NCBI GenBank assembly: GCA_016841625.1
Contig: JAENYU010000009.1
Coordinates: forward strand, 65,981 to 126,798
Direction: 5' to 3'
Source of the DNA: Methanobacteriota archaeon
GTDB taxonomy: Archaea > Halobacteriota > Methanosarcinia > Methanosarcinales > Methanosarcinaceae
DNA: 60,818 bases
Shown: piece by piece, positions 34,693 to 44,336 of the stretch
How the letters are laid out: the number at the start of each line of letters is the position of its first letter
How positions within the stretch are numbered: position 1 is the stretch's first letter
The notes under the pieces: generated by a model
What the model was told of the DNA's origin: nothing
Databases searched by the model: none
What the model saw: the letters and a program-made list of their open reading frames with translations, nothing else
Position numbers and translations under genes: made by a program

Positions 34693-34775
34693 GCACTGTA
34701 TTGTCATGCACTATTGCCATGCACTGTATTGCCATGCACTGTATTGCCATGCACTGTATTGCCATGCAGTGTCAT
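34693..34775. repeat. 15-bp tandem repeat GCACTGTATTGCCAT
   Basis: Five units follow each other (one 13-bp, one with T for C, three perfect), plus a partial sixth. The array lies between the hydrolase and the metallophosphoesterase genes, 85 bp before the latter's start. Confidence 0.85.
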
Positions 34776-34859
34776 TTTTCCTTTAATATTTTCCTCCTCT
34801 ATCCTTATTTCTAGCAATAGAAGGTAAATCTTTAAGGTTGAAATCAATGGGGAATTGAA

Positions 34860-35513
34860 ATGAAAATATATTGCGCATCCGATTTTCATATTGGTTACGA
34901 AAATGCAAATTATCCAAAAATGAAAGAGTTTTTTGAGATAGTGAAAGAAAATGCGGATGAGCTTATCCTCTGCGGAGACGTTCTGGATTTGTGGCGCTGC
35001 CCCATTGAAACAATTCAAAATGAAGAACCGATGAAAAGTACTTATGAAGCTTTACTCGCGATGGCAGAGGAAGTACCTACCACGATCATCTGGGGAAACC
35101 ACGATTATAAGCTCTGGAAAAAAGTGAGCATACCTGTCAGGGTTACTGACAGCTTTGTTTCGAAAAATATTTACTACTGTCACGGTTGGCGGTTTGATTT
35201 ACAGCAGAGATTGGGATACTGGTTGTACGGCTGGCTGGTAAACAAATTCCCCTATCTATATCAAAAATTTTTCAAAACTCCTTTTGAACTGAAGATTAAG
35301 GGCCAGGAATATGAATTACACAATCGGATTATACATGAAAAAGCAAGAGAGTTCATCAAAAAAGAAGGACTTGAGTACCTGATAATGGGACATACGCACG
35401 CCCCGTCAGGCGGAGATGGTAAACTCTTTGATTGCGGGGATATGATTGACAACCTTACTTACGTCATAATTGAGAATGGTAAGCCCAGGCTTGAAAAAAT
35501 GTCACCTGATTGA
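34860..35513 (+). CDS. Metallophosphoesterase
   Basis: 217 residues with the metal-binding motifs of calcineurin-like phosphoesterases in order: ASDFHIG (D-x-H), LILCGDVLDLW (GD), IIWGNHDYKL (GNHD), YYCHGWRFD (H) and IMGHTHAPSGG (GHTH). The overall pattern resembles the LpxH-like group, which acts on nucleotide-sugar or lipid pyrophosphates, but an archaeon lacks lipid A, so the substrate is open. GGGGAATTGA precedes ATG. Confidence 0.82.
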   Translation: MKIYCASDFHIGYENANYPKMKEFFEIVKENADELILCGDVLDLWRCPIETIQNEEPMKSTYEALLAMAEEVPTTIIWGNHDYKLWKKVSIPVRVTDSFVSKNIYYCHGWRFDLQQRLGYWLYGWLVNKFPYLYQKFFKTPFELKIKGQEYELHNRIIHEKAREFIKKEGLEYLIMGHTHAPSGGDGKLFDCGDMIDNLTYVIIENGKPRLEKMSPD

Positions 35514-35622
35514 TCGATAAATAGATGCTGAAAAGAGGGATAGCTTGAGAAAAGAACCGGGACCGAATATCTTCAACAGTACTGGAGCTCTTGCCGCTGA
35601 AAAAAAGGGAGCAGGGGATTTC

Positions 35623-36303
35623 ATGGAAGCCATAAAGGTGCTGGCGGCTTTGGTGCTTGCATTTGCGATGGCAACCGTTATCCTGTTTATACTGGCCCCA
35701 GAGGTCGGGCTTCCGATGATTACAGTTTTCATTACTGTCATCCCTGCGATGATAATGGCAATCGGTGTGCTGGCACTCATTTTTCTGGTAATATATCTTT
35801 ATGAATCCAGGCTAAAGCTGAGGTATGGGGGGCAGCTTGAGGAACTTTTCGCCAGGCTCCAGCAACCTTCCTCGCCCCTCAGGGCTGCAATTATCACGGG
35901 CATGAACCTGATATTTTTCGCAGCGATAAATTTATTCTGCACGAAAGTACCTGTGGTTGTAAACCTCTCGGGAAATAAGCCCCAGGAGATTGTCCCGTTG
36001 TTTTCCCCGGAATTTGCGGGAATCCTTCCGTTCATAAACCTGCTTATCATTTCGACAATTCTTGCGAACCTGCTCTATCCCGTAATTAAGAGCAAATGGG
36101 TAACCTTTGCCATAGAAACAGTTCTCGGCATTGCTTCAGCTGTCCTTATATATGCCGTTATAACGTTTTTCCCTTTCAATCCAGCCTTAAATTCGGGTGT
36201 ACTGCTCGCCATAAAATTAGGCCTTGCATTTGTCCTGGTGATGACGCTGGTCGGAGCGGCAAAGAATCTCCTGAAAACAATAACCCTGTTGCTGCAGAAG
36301 TGA
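35623..36303 (+). CDS. Membrane protein of unknown function
   Basis: About 226 residues from ATG 35623 with six hydrophobic helices (VLAALVLAFAMATVILFIL, PMITVFITVIPAMIMAIGVL and later ones) and a charged loop (YESRLKLRYGGQLEELFARL). No family recognised. A longer frame from 35545 adds 26 polar residues before the first helix and is less likely. Its last 13 codons and stop lie inside a 78-bp sequence that is repeated exactly 8 kb downstream. Confidence 0.6.
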   Translation: MEAIKVLAALVLAFAMATVILFILAPEVGLPMITVFITVIPAMIMAIGVLALIFLVIYLYESRLKLRYGGQLEELFARLQQPSSPLRAAIITGMNLIFFAAINLFCTKVPVVVNLSGNKPQEIVPLFSPEFAGILPFINLLIISTILANLLYPVIKSKWVTFAIETVLGIASAVLIYAVITFFPFNPALNSGVLLAIKLGLAFVLVMTLVGAAKNLLKTITLLLQK

Positions 36304-36339
36304 AATCAGGAAGTATAAAAAGAGAGAAAGAAGAGAGAA
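36262..36339. repeat. 78-bp direct repeat, left copy
   Basis: Identical over all 78 bases to 44337-44414. It covers the 3' end of the membrane protein gene and 36 bp beyond its stop. The two copies bracket an 8.1-kb island. Confidence 0.9.
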
Positions 36340-36349
36340 TAGTGAAAAT

Positions 36350-36373
36350 CAAATTCAGTCTCCGTTTTCCAGA
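36350..36373. repeat. 24-bp fragment of the downstream hydrolase gene at the island's left edge
   Basis: These 24 bases are identical to 44706-44729, which lie inside the serine-hydrolase gene (codons for WKTETEF). They form the last residues (LENGD) of the truncated transposase frame. The left border is therefore a patchwork of sequence from the right side. Confidence 0.8.
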
Positions 36374-36843
36374 TTTTTGATTGTTTTAGAACTTTTATCG
36401 TCAAAAAGCTCATCGTCCAATGGTCTTTGAATTTTTGTGTCAAGTAAGGTTAAACGATATTTTTGACAACGTGCTTCCTTTGGATGCTGTTCATCATAGT
36501 GTACAATGTACACATTACACAAATCTGGAACTTCCTCTTGTTCCATACTCTTGTTGAATTCTCTTAGAATTGTGCTTCTTGACATTGGAAAGATGAAATC
36601 CATAATGGCAGAAATTCCTTCATAAGACACATTATGATACCTGAGCAGTCGAAAGAAATCGTTAAATGAATCAAAAAGAAAAGATTTGAGATCCTCCCAA
36701 AAAGCACGAATTTCTTCCTGGGTATTGTAACAGTTTGAACACTTGTATCTACCGATTTTTACTTCTCCAAGCTCTTTTTTGGTGTACATGTTGTAACCAT
36801 TATGAACCATGTGACTGTTACATATAGAACATAATGGAGACAT
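36357..36843 (-). pseudogene. Transposase gene, 3'-truncated
   Basis: 162 codons remain. The N-terminus has a CSICNSH / CSNC zinc-finger pair. Later, NVYIVHYDEQHPKEARCQKY and RLTLLDTKIQ contain the first aspartate of a DDE-type catalytic core, as in transposases common in methanosarcinas. The frame breaks off after FDDKSSKTIKN and finishes in five residues that come from another gene (the 24-bp fragment), so the catalytic C-terminal half is missing. I cannot name the IS family with certainty. Confidence 0.65.
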
Positions 36844-36954
36844 TTTTCTATGTAAAATTCCTCTTGCAGTATACTCATAATTGTCATCAAAGTTATACCA
36901 AAAATGTCTAAAAGAAGAGGTATCTCAGAAAAGTTATTAAGGTTTATCTCCGAA

Positions 36955-37015
36955 GGCGGGAAGACTCCTTTCTCGGAGGCCGCAGGCCGACAGGTGGGGG
37001 ATGAAAGCCGTCCAC
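36955..37015 (+). mobile_element. IS605-type right-end-like sequence (copy a)
   Basis: GGCGGGAAGACTCCTTTCTC, then a GC-rich stem (GGCCGCAGGCC), CAGGTGGGGG and CGTCCAC. The order matches the other right-end copies in the window (GAAG...CCCTTCCTC, stem, CAGG.GGGGTAGTTCAC), though this copy is more diverged. Confidence 0.45.
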
Positions 37016-37046
37016 TTCCCGACACTACAATAAAATAACTCTCTAT

Positions 37047-37371
37047 AAATTATATAAGAATTTCCTTATATAATTTCAAAACAAATAAGGAATGTCATGA
37101 AAATGAGGAACGTGTACCGGATCTATCCGGATGATGAACAATAAACGCTTATCGAAAAGCATATCGGTAGCAGTCGGTTCATTTTCAATCGCTTCCTCCA
37201 CATCAAAAAGGTTTTCTACGACAAATTCAGGATCAACATTTCCCTGAGTCAACTTGACAAGTACCTTCCCATGTTCAAGGAAATCTATCCCTGGCTCAAA
37301 GAGGTCAATTCACAGTCTCTTCAGGAAGTCCCTTCCTCGCTTTCATCAGAAAGCAGGTGGGGATAGTTCAC
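37047..37371 (+). mobile_element. tnpB-deleted IS200/IS605 derivative (PATE-like)
   Basis: The element opens with a perfect 12-bp hairpin, AAATTATATAAG / CTTATATAATTT (37047-37076), the left-end structure typical of the family. A 5' fragment of tnpB follows, then a right-end sequence (37322-37371) that ends GGGGATAGTTCAC. The tnpB fragment joins the right end directly, so this is an internal-deletion derivative of about 325 bp. Confidence 0.6.
37097..37320 (+). pseudogene. tnpB N-terminal remnant
   Basis: From ATG 37097: MKMRNVYRIYPDDEQ, an in-frame TAA at 37142, then TLIEKHIGSSRFIFNRFLHI and YPWLKEVNSQSLQ. This is the RIYP-x-x-EQ...LIxxxxGxxRFxxN...YPWLKEVNSQSLQ pattern of TnpB N-termini. 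The RuvC core is absent. TnpB proteins are RNA-guided nucleases of IS605 elements. Confidence 0.7.
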
Positions 37372-37506
37372 TACTGTTATGTTTTTGCCATAACAACATT
37401 GCATAAAATCATAATTATATATTTTATATAGTGGTATTACACTTACTAAATCACTTGATTTTGGAACTGAGTCGAAATCCAATATGTTCAATAGTGGTGA
37501 TGGGAT

Positions 37507-40500
37507 TTGCAAATAAGGGCACTTCGTAAAGTACTTATTATTGTTGTATTATTGGCTGCTCAGTTTTATCCAGCTGTCGCAACAAGCAGTGATGATGTGC
37601 TGCAGGATGATATTCCTTCCATTTCAAAGGATACTGTTGCAGCTTTATCTATGGTTTCCCAGATTAAGGCGCACACTCCATCTGATAGTGGATTGGATGT
37701 CCCTCGACTTATAGATGTTTCCACAAATAAAACCGATACTGATAATGATGGATTGCCTGATTCCGTGGAAACAATCCTTGGAACCGACTTTAACAATACC
37801 GATTCTGATTTTGACAGGCTTGATGACTATAATGAATCCGTGGTCTACCTCTCAGATCCGCTTGAGCCGGATTCTAATTATGATGGTTTCCCTGATTATT
37901 TTGAAGTGACTGATGCCCCATCCGATGATGTTGATTCCGATGGGTTTTCCAACATCTGGGATTTTGATAATGATGGTGACGGTATAGAAGACAATATTGA
38001 TTCATCACCGTTTGCCTATTCCATAATGTATGATACTTTCAATTTCAATCTCAAAACAAATGGAAATCCTATTTACATAGACTTCCAGCTTCTTCCCCAG
38101 AATCCTGATAATGTGAGACTTGCCTTACAGGAATGGGACTGGCCCTATGATAACAAGAGTACGATGCAGGATCTTGATAATTCCAGTGATGACCTGCAAA
38201 TTATTCCAATGCTTGAACTTACCATGAGTTCTGTTCCTGAACAATCGGAAGTAGATGATTATGGTATTGGCATTTCTTTAGACAGGGCGTATGTTCCTCT
38301 ATTCCAGGTCCGAGGTCTTGGAGGTGAAGCTGCTCTGGGTGGAAAAATGTTCTATCCTGCATCTGACCCGCTTGATGTCCAGATCAATGCAAGTCTTGTA
38401 TGGTTGGTGAAAGCGAAAACCGATTATCTGGACAATACAACCATCAAATCCGAGGATACTACCCTTGTAACATATCAAGAAAACTTCACCCTGACAGGTT
38501 TCAGTGTTGAGGAAAGCTATGGTAGTGACATTGGTTTGTTCTATAGCGATGATATAAACCAGACCATGGCGGCTAACTTCCTGATGGCATATTCATTTTT
38601 GCGAGATAACCAATCCACTGTTCAGGATATGCCTCTTGAACTTGAAAATCACAATGTAAGTTTGCTATCAAATGTTGATAGTTTTTCGCATCGTGATCAG
38701 ACATTATTGAACGTTACCACTAAAATGACACCTGGTGCTCTGGATGCACTTCCTGCAGATAAGATTCTTCCGATTATTGCAGCATCTGAAAATTCCTTCA
38801 CAAAAACGGAGTTATCTGAACTTAATTCCATATCTCACGTTGTAGGTAATGATCTTTCAATAGATATGAGAAATGAGCCGGTCATAACGTTAAAATTGAT
38901 GAAGACAAACTGGTTCAATACAACCGAAAAAACCCCTGTTAATCTCGAATCTGTTTTAACTGAGACAATGAATTGGGGACAGGTCATGAATGTGGATGAC
39001 GATACTCTCTCATCCATAATGGCCCTGGCAATTGTATGGAACGTGGGTGAGTCAACGGTTACAAAGGTTGGAGATCGTTTTACTATCTTCAATCATGAAG
39101 AAGTAATAAAGGTTGGAGATGAAATTACAAAATGGGTTGGTACTGGCTTCTCTTCGGTTTCCATACCTCTTGATGCAATTTCTATCGCATCTGGAATATT
39201 TGAAAGCTCCCTTGAAGTACTTGATGCTGTGCTCAAGGCTGCTATAACTGCTGGAAAAACTCTCAAAACCGCAATCCCCCTTGTCGAGAAAACGGCCAAG
39301 GTAATTGTAAACATTACCAAAGTTGCAAGCGGAATGAGCAAGGTTCTTAATGTACTTGGTGCTATCACACTGTCGACGGGATTTGTCCTTGAAATTGGTT
39401 TTGCTATCTGGGGTTTATTTAAAATATCAATGAGCGAGGGCTGGTCATCAATCGGTATTTTCCAGGGAGCTGTTTATGCTGCCATCATGACCGCATACGC
39501 GGCCACTCTTTTTGCCATCGGGGTAATTCTTCTGGTATGTGGAGCTATTCCGGTGTATGGCTGGGCAATTGCACTGGCGGGAGGTATTATTTTGGGACTG
39601 ATCGGATTGACCGATTTTATCCTTGGTTTCTTCGGCATTGGATTTTCAGATTTTGTTACATGGATTGTGGGCACATTCCATCAAACCTACCCGCATACTG
39701 AATATTCCCTAGCTGTCCTGAATACGTCACTAGATATGGATGACCATAAAAGTAATGGATTTGATGCGGGTGATCGAATTATTTTTAAAAGTTATATCAA
39801 CAGTACGATTACAAATACCTCCTACGCCCACAGCAGCTGGCAAAATGTCACGGAAAGCTACATTGTTCCCCATTATAAGGTCAGGCGATGGATGCCAGTA
39901 GATACACCATATACTTACTGGAACTCAAATTATGGTGATTATACAAACAACGTATCATATTCTGAATCTCGTCCCGATTCCAAGAACACAACCTATGAGG
40001 TCGGCGTATGGATAGAGCCTGCAGAAGGTGCTGCCAATTTCCCGCTTCCAATTGTGTTTGAAGCGGATTATAAAATAATATATACGGACCGCAGGATTCA
40101 ATGGGAGATCTGGAAAGGTTACAAAGAAACCATCATGACTGAGACCGGTACTGTCACAAGTGAAGTTGACACACTTTACTTCGACATTCTTCCCGGAAAT
40201 GTCAATGATTTTACAAGCTGGTACCAGATTTCACCACTTGATCGCGATGCTGACGGACTTACCAATAATATTGATCCATACCCATGGAGCTGGGATGCTG
40301 ACGGAGACGGGTTAAGCGATAAATTTGAAATTAATACTATTGGATCAGATCCTTCCAGTTCTGATAAGGATGGGGACGGACTAAACGATAGGATGGAGAT
40401 CATCTACGGCACGAACCTGACAAACCCCGATACCGACAGGGATAATCTGTCCGATTACAAGGAAATCAATGGCTGGGATATCAGTTTCAATTACAGTAAC

Positions 40501-43500
40501 CAGACATTTAACATGACTGTCCACTCCAATCCTTTAGTGCAGGATAGCGATGATGACGGTGTGGACGACCAGATGGAATACTGGAGTTACCTGAACCCCA
40601 TGTCAAAAGACACGGACGGGAATGGTATTCCCGATGAGCCGAATCCGCAACATCTGACATATGTTAATTTTGAAACAAAATGGGGAACTGAAGGTGTAGA
40701 AGATGGGCAATTTACTTATCCAGAAGTAGTTGCAGTAGATGATGATGGTTATGTTTATGTTGCAGATTCAGGAAATCAACGCATTCAGAAATTCGATTCC
40801 AGTGGCAATTTCATTACCAAATGGGGAACTGATGGTGAAGGGGATGGAGAGTTCGAATCCATAACGGACCTTGCAGTTGATTCTAATGGTAATATTTATA
40901 CTCTTGAAATGAACCGTATCCAGAAATTCAACTCAGACGGCAATTTCATAACATCATGGAATACAACTTCCCGCCGCACTTTTGCTATTGATGCTAATGA
41001 TTACATTTATGGTACCCCTATTAATGATTACTTTTATGATCATTATCCCCTTCCTAGCAACATCGTCATCCAAAAATTCAATTCAAGTGGAATATTTGTT
41101 GAAAATATAACATTTGTAAACGGGAATGAGGTGTTTGAGGGTCCTTATAAAATGACTATCTCCGATGATGGCAGTTTCTATCTTACCAACGGGATAGATT
41201 TCCCCAATCAGGGTATATTCAAGTTTGACCCAAACGGAACTTTCATAAAACGATGGGGAAGCGAAGGATATCTGAATAAGAGCTTTTCTGCACCTGAAGG
41301 ACTTGCAGTTGATGCTAAGGGATATGTTTACATTGCCGACACGGGTAATAATCACATTCAAAAATTCAGTTCCGACGGATTTTTCGTTACCAGATGGGGT
41401 CAAGATGGTGAAAATAACAGTGAATTTAATGACCCCCACGGAATTGCAATTGATGCAGATGAATATGTCTATGTTGCAGATTCAGGAAACAACCGCATCC
41501 AGAAATTTGCCCAGGTTACAGACATACCACCACGTAATGTATCCAGTACTACAGATACCGATGGAGATGGTTTGACCGATAATAATGAGTCCATTGGGTG
41601 GGATGTGACTTTTACGAATGTGACAGGTGTGTTTGCAATTCATGTAAACAGTGAACCTCTGACCGAAGATACTGATTTTGATAGGTTGACAGATCTTGAA
41701 GAGTATAATCATTCATCCAATCCCCGGGACATAGATTCAGACGATGACGGACTCAGTGATTTTATCGAGAGTATTATTGGAACGAATATCACCAACTATG
41801 ATACCGATGGAGACGGACTGGATGACAACACCGAGATAATTTTTGGCAGTAAGCCTAAAAAAGTAGATAGTGACAACGACGGCCTATCAGATTATGAGGA
41901 GTTCTATTTCAATTCTGATCCGAAAAAGAAAGATACCGATGGAGATGGATTGTCAGATAAGGAAGAGAAGGACTTCAAATCAAACCCGCGAAATCCGGAT
42001 TCGGACGGCGACCTGATGTTTGACAAAGCAGAGAAGAACAGGACTGCCGATCCATGGAATCCGGACTCAGACGGAGATGGTTTGCCTGATGGGTATGAGT
42101 TGTTGTATAATACCAGCGCATTGAACAACGATACTGATAAAGACGGCGTGTTTGACGGAAAAGAAGTTGATAATCATATGAATCCGTTAAACAATGATAC
42201 TGATGGCGATGGGCTGAATGATCTTTTTGAACTCAATAATGGTACAAACCCATTGAATGCTGATACAGACGGAAATGGCTTAAATGATTCAGAAGATCCA
42301 TACACCTTTGCAGCTAATGTAGAGAGGATCTGGGTTAGCTATGACTCCGATGATGATACCCTCCGGTTGGTTGAAGACCTTGGTAAATATACCAATATAA
42401 CCATTTTCAAGCCTGAGGATATTGGAAATTATTCCGATGAGCAAAATATCCTGTTTGTTGGAAGACCGGGAATGGATAATACAACTGCTGGAAACCAGAT
42501 CCAAAATATTATTGGTTCTGTTGCGCCTAATGCTCTTTCAAGAATGCAGGAGTCTGACCATGACAGGTTCTATGTTGAATATAATGTCTGGCAAGAGAAC
42601 CAAACTGTTGTTATGTTATCTCATCCATATCCATTGGATCATTACAGGGTGCTGGAATTATTCAAGACTCTTTCTGAAAATACGGAATATCCAAACGTTG
42701 TAAGTGAGTTCAAAGCAGATGCCATCGATGAGTTGGGATCTTTTGTAATGGTTGAACTTAAAGAACCTGTAAAACCATCCATAGAACTGCAAGTCTATAA
42801 TGAGGAAAACCTGCCGCATGATGCCAAATACAGCTTCTCCGGAAATGGATTGGGTGTCAAATATCTTGATATAAATGTCAGTGAAAACGTTATGAATGCA
42901 AGTTCTAATAATATTGAAAGAGCACTTATTGTTATCTACTATACGGCTCGTGATCTTGACAGGACTGGTGATCTGGATGCGAATGATCCGGGGGATATTA
43001 ATGAGAAAACTCTGGTCATGAATTGGTTCAACGATTCCAGTGGCATGTGGGAAAAGCTCACAACTAATATGGATTGGGTAAATGATGTTGGAATCGATAC
43101 CACAAATGATGTTATTAATGGCAAGGAATATGAGGGATATCTCTGGGCGAATGTGTCCCATTTTAGCATGTATGGGCTTTCCGGAAATGAAATAACCCAA
43201 CAAGCAGAAAGAGGCGGCGATGATGATCATCCGCTCGATTCGGATCTTGATGGTCTGTATGATTTCATGGAACGCAGGATAGGTACCGATCCTTATGATC
43301 CTGACACGGATGACGACGGTATCATTGATTCGGAGGATGATGACCCGTTGCTTCCCGAAGGTATCATTGATTCGGAGGATGATGATCCATTGGTTCTATA
43401 CAGCTCTCCGAGTGAAGTAGAATCGGGAATGCCGAATGAGTCTGGAGATGCAATGGAAAAATATCCTGAACCCAAAAAATTCTCATCAACGTTATTTTGG

Positions 43501-43563
43501 ATATCAGGCATTGCCCTTATTGCATTATTAGCTTATCTGCTGGTATTTCGGAGAAAGGAATAA
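37507..43563 (+). CDS. Giant surface protein: calcium-type repeats, hydrophobic core, NHL repeats, C-terminal anchor
   Basis: 2018 residues from TTG 37507, with GGTGAT just upstream. Residues 1-26 are a signal peptide. Thrombospondin-3-like DxDxDGL repeats occur at about 75-165, 910-1045, 1350-1600 and near 1905-1960; they bind Ca2+ in known families. Residues about 530-725 contain long hydrophobic glycine/alanine helices, unusual for a surface protein. Residues about 1055-1340 are NHL repeats (VYVADSGNxRIQKF), likely a beta-propeller. The C-terminus is a membrane helix plus RRKE. I infer a large adhesin or envelope protein. Its AT-rich codon use differs from neighbouring genes, and it lies in the island between 78-bp repeats, so it was probably acquired. 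The next gene is probably a partner. Confidence 0.8.
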   Translation: MQIRALRKVLIIVVLLAAQFYPAVATSSDDVLQDDIPSISKDTVAALSMVSQIKAHTPSDSGLDVPRLIDVSTNKTDTDNDGLPDSVETILGTDFNNTDSDFDRLDDYNESVVYLSDPLEPDSNYDGFPDYFEVTDAPSDDVDSDGFSNIWDFDNDGDGIEDNIDSSPFAYSIMYDTFNFNLKTNGNPIYIDFQLLPQNPDNVRLALQEWDWPYDNKSTMQDLDNSSDDLQIIPMLELTMSSVPEQSEVDDYGIGISLDRAYVPLFQVRGLGGEAALGGKMFYPASDPLDVQINASLVWLVKAKTDYLDNTTIKSEDTTLVTYQENFTLTGFSVEESYGSDIGLFYSDDINQTMAANFLMAYSFLRDNQSTVQDMPLELENHNVSLLSNVDSFSHRDQTLLNVTTKMTPGALDALPADKILPIIAASENSFTKTELSELNSISHVVGNDLSIDMRNEPVITLKLMKTNWFNTTEKTPVNLESVLTETMNWGQVMNVDDDTLSSIMALAIVWNVGESTVTKVGDRFTIFNHEEVIKVGDEITKWVGTGFSSVSIPLDAISIASGIFESSLEVLDAVLKAAITAGKTLKTAIPLVEKTAKVIVNITKVASGMSKVLNVLGAITLSTGFVLEIGFAIWGLFKISMSEGWSSIGIFQGAVYAAIMTAYAATLFAIGVILLVCGAIPVYGWAIALAGGIILGLIGLTDFILGFFGIGFSDFVTWIVGTFHQTYPHTEYSLAVLNTSLDMDDHKSNGFDAGDRIIFKSYINSTITNTSYAHSSWQNVTESYIVPHYKVRRWMPVDTPYTYWNSNYGDYTNNVSYSESRPDSKNTTYEVGVWIEPAEGAANFPLPIVFEADYKIIYTDRRIQWEIWKGYKETIMTETGTVTSEVDTLYFDILPGNVNDFTSWYQISPLDRDADGLTNNIDPYPWSWDADGDGLSDKFEINTIGSDPSSSDKDGDGLNDRMEIIYGTNLTNPDTDRDNLSDYKEINGWDISFNYSNQTFNMTVHSNPLVQDSDDDGVDDQMEYWSYLNPMSKDTDGNGIPDEPNPQHLTYVNFETKWGTEGVEDGQFTYPEVVAVDDDGYVYVADSGNQRIQKFDSSGNFITKWGTDGEGDGEFESITDLAVDSNGNIYTLEMNRIQKFNSDGNFITSWNTTSRRTFAIDANDYIYGTPINDYFYDHYPLPSNIVIQKFNSSGIFVENITFVNGNEVFEGPYKMTISDDGSFYLTNGIDFPNQGIFKFDPNGTFIKRWGSEGYLNKSFSAPEGLAVDAKGYVYIADTGNNHIQKFSSDGFFVTRWGQDGENNSEFNDPHGIAIDADEYVYVADSGNNRIQKFAQVTDIPPRNVSSTTDTDGDGLTDNNESIGWDVTFTNVTGVFAIHVNSEPLTEDTDFDRLTDLEEYNHSSNPRDIDSDDDGLSDFIESIIGTNITNYDTDGDGLDDNTEIIFGSKPKKVDSDNDGLSDYEEFYFNSDPKKKDTDGDGLSDKEEKDFKSNPRNPDSDGDLMFDKAEKNRTADPWNPDSDGDGLPDGYELLYNTSALNNDTDKDGVFDGKEVDNHMNPLNNDTDGDGLNDLFELNNGTNPLNADTDGNGLNDSEDPYTFAANVERIWVSYDSDDDTLRLVEDLGKYTNITIFKPEDIGNYSDEQNILFVGRPGMDNTTAGNQIQNIIGSVAPNALSRMQESDHDRFYVEYNVWQENQTVVMLSHPYPLDHYRVLELFKTLSENTEYPNVVSEFKADAIDELGSFVMVELKEPVKPSIELQVYNEENLPHDAKYSFSGNGLGVKYLDINVSENVMNASSNNIERALIVIYYTARDLDRTGDLDANDPGDINEKTLVMNWFNDSSGMWEKLTTNMDWVNDVGIDTTNDVINGKEYEGYLWANVSHFSMYGLSGNEITQQAERGGDDDHPLDSDLDGLYDFMERRIGTDPYDPDTDDDGIIDSEDDDPLLPEGIIDSEDDDPLVLYSSPSEVESGMPNESGDAMEKYPEPKKFSSTLFWISGIALIALLAYLLVFRRKE

Positions 43564-43609
43564 GGTATAATTGGGAATAATTTGAGAATCTGCATATAAG
43601 GTGGTTTAA

Positions 43610-44329
43610 TTGCTATCACCAGAAAAGAAAGAGACAAAGAAGAAATTATTTGCTGCATTTGCCATCATTTGTGTTCTAATCATTTTTGCTGTCTATTATG
43701 TTGAGTATCGGGAAATAAATGATGCTTACTCACTTGCAGGCAGAGTTCTTTATGTTTCTAATGATGTTAGTTCCTACCAGTTTGATATCCACAGCAACAT
43801 TTCAATGTTAGGGGAAACTCTTCCGATTATTATAGGAAATGGTTCAGTAGATTATAAAAATGAAAGAATAGCGACAAAATTTGAATCTGTTGAACAATCG
43901 ATAGATCTGATTGTTGTTGATGATTATGCTTATTTTAGAAGCAATAATGGTTCATGGGAAAAAAAGGATCTAAATGAAGAAATGTGGGATAGTTATGATC
44001 AATTAGCCCAACAAAACCTTCTTTTGGACGATACAACAAATCTGAGTATGCAAAAAATAAATTCTCATATAGTACTGACTGCCATTCCAGATAGGAGTGT
44101 ATTAATTCAGGAGGCAAAAAAAGTCGGTCTGGATTTGCAGGGTGATGAACAATTAAATGATTATTATATAACGTACCTGATCGATAAAGACACTTATCGC
44201 ATCATTTCGATTGAAATGCATATCGAATTCCTGATGAATATCCAGGGGTTAATGTCGCCAGTTATCATAAACAACCAGATTGATATTTATAACTACAATA
44301 AGGGACTTGATATTGAAGCACCAATCTAA
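43610..44329 (+). CDS. Membrane-anchored extracellular protein, unknown function
   Basis: 239 residues from TTG 43610, with AAGGTGG eight bases before it, the same start type as the giant gene. One N-terminal membrane helix (LFAAFAIICVLIIFAVYY) is followed by a beta-rich exterior domain (YQFDIHSNISMLGETLPIII, SVDYKNERIATKFE) whose strand pattern resembles LolA-type lipoprotein-carrier folds; this is a weak resemblance. It lies 46 bp after the giant surface protein gene and shares its AT-rich composition, so the two are likely one transcription unit and a functional pair. Confidence 0.6.
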   Translation: MLSPEKKETKKKLFAAFAIICVLIIFAVYYVEYREINDAYSLAGRVLYVSNDVSSYQFDIHSNISMLGETLPIIIGNGSVDYKNERIATKFESVEQSIDLIVVDDYAYFRSNNGSWEKKDLNEEMWDSYDQLAQQNLLLDDTTNLSMQKINSHIVLTAIPDRSVLIQEAKKVGLDLQGDEQLNDYYITYLIDKDTYRIISIEMHIEFLMNIQGLMSPVIINNQIDIYNYNKGLDIEAPI

Positions 44330-44336
44330 ATTCCTG

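Noticed and set aside
34693-34775. Repeat array considered as a CRISPR
   Set aside because: Units are contiguous 15-mers with no spacers. No cas genes or spaced repeats occur in the window.
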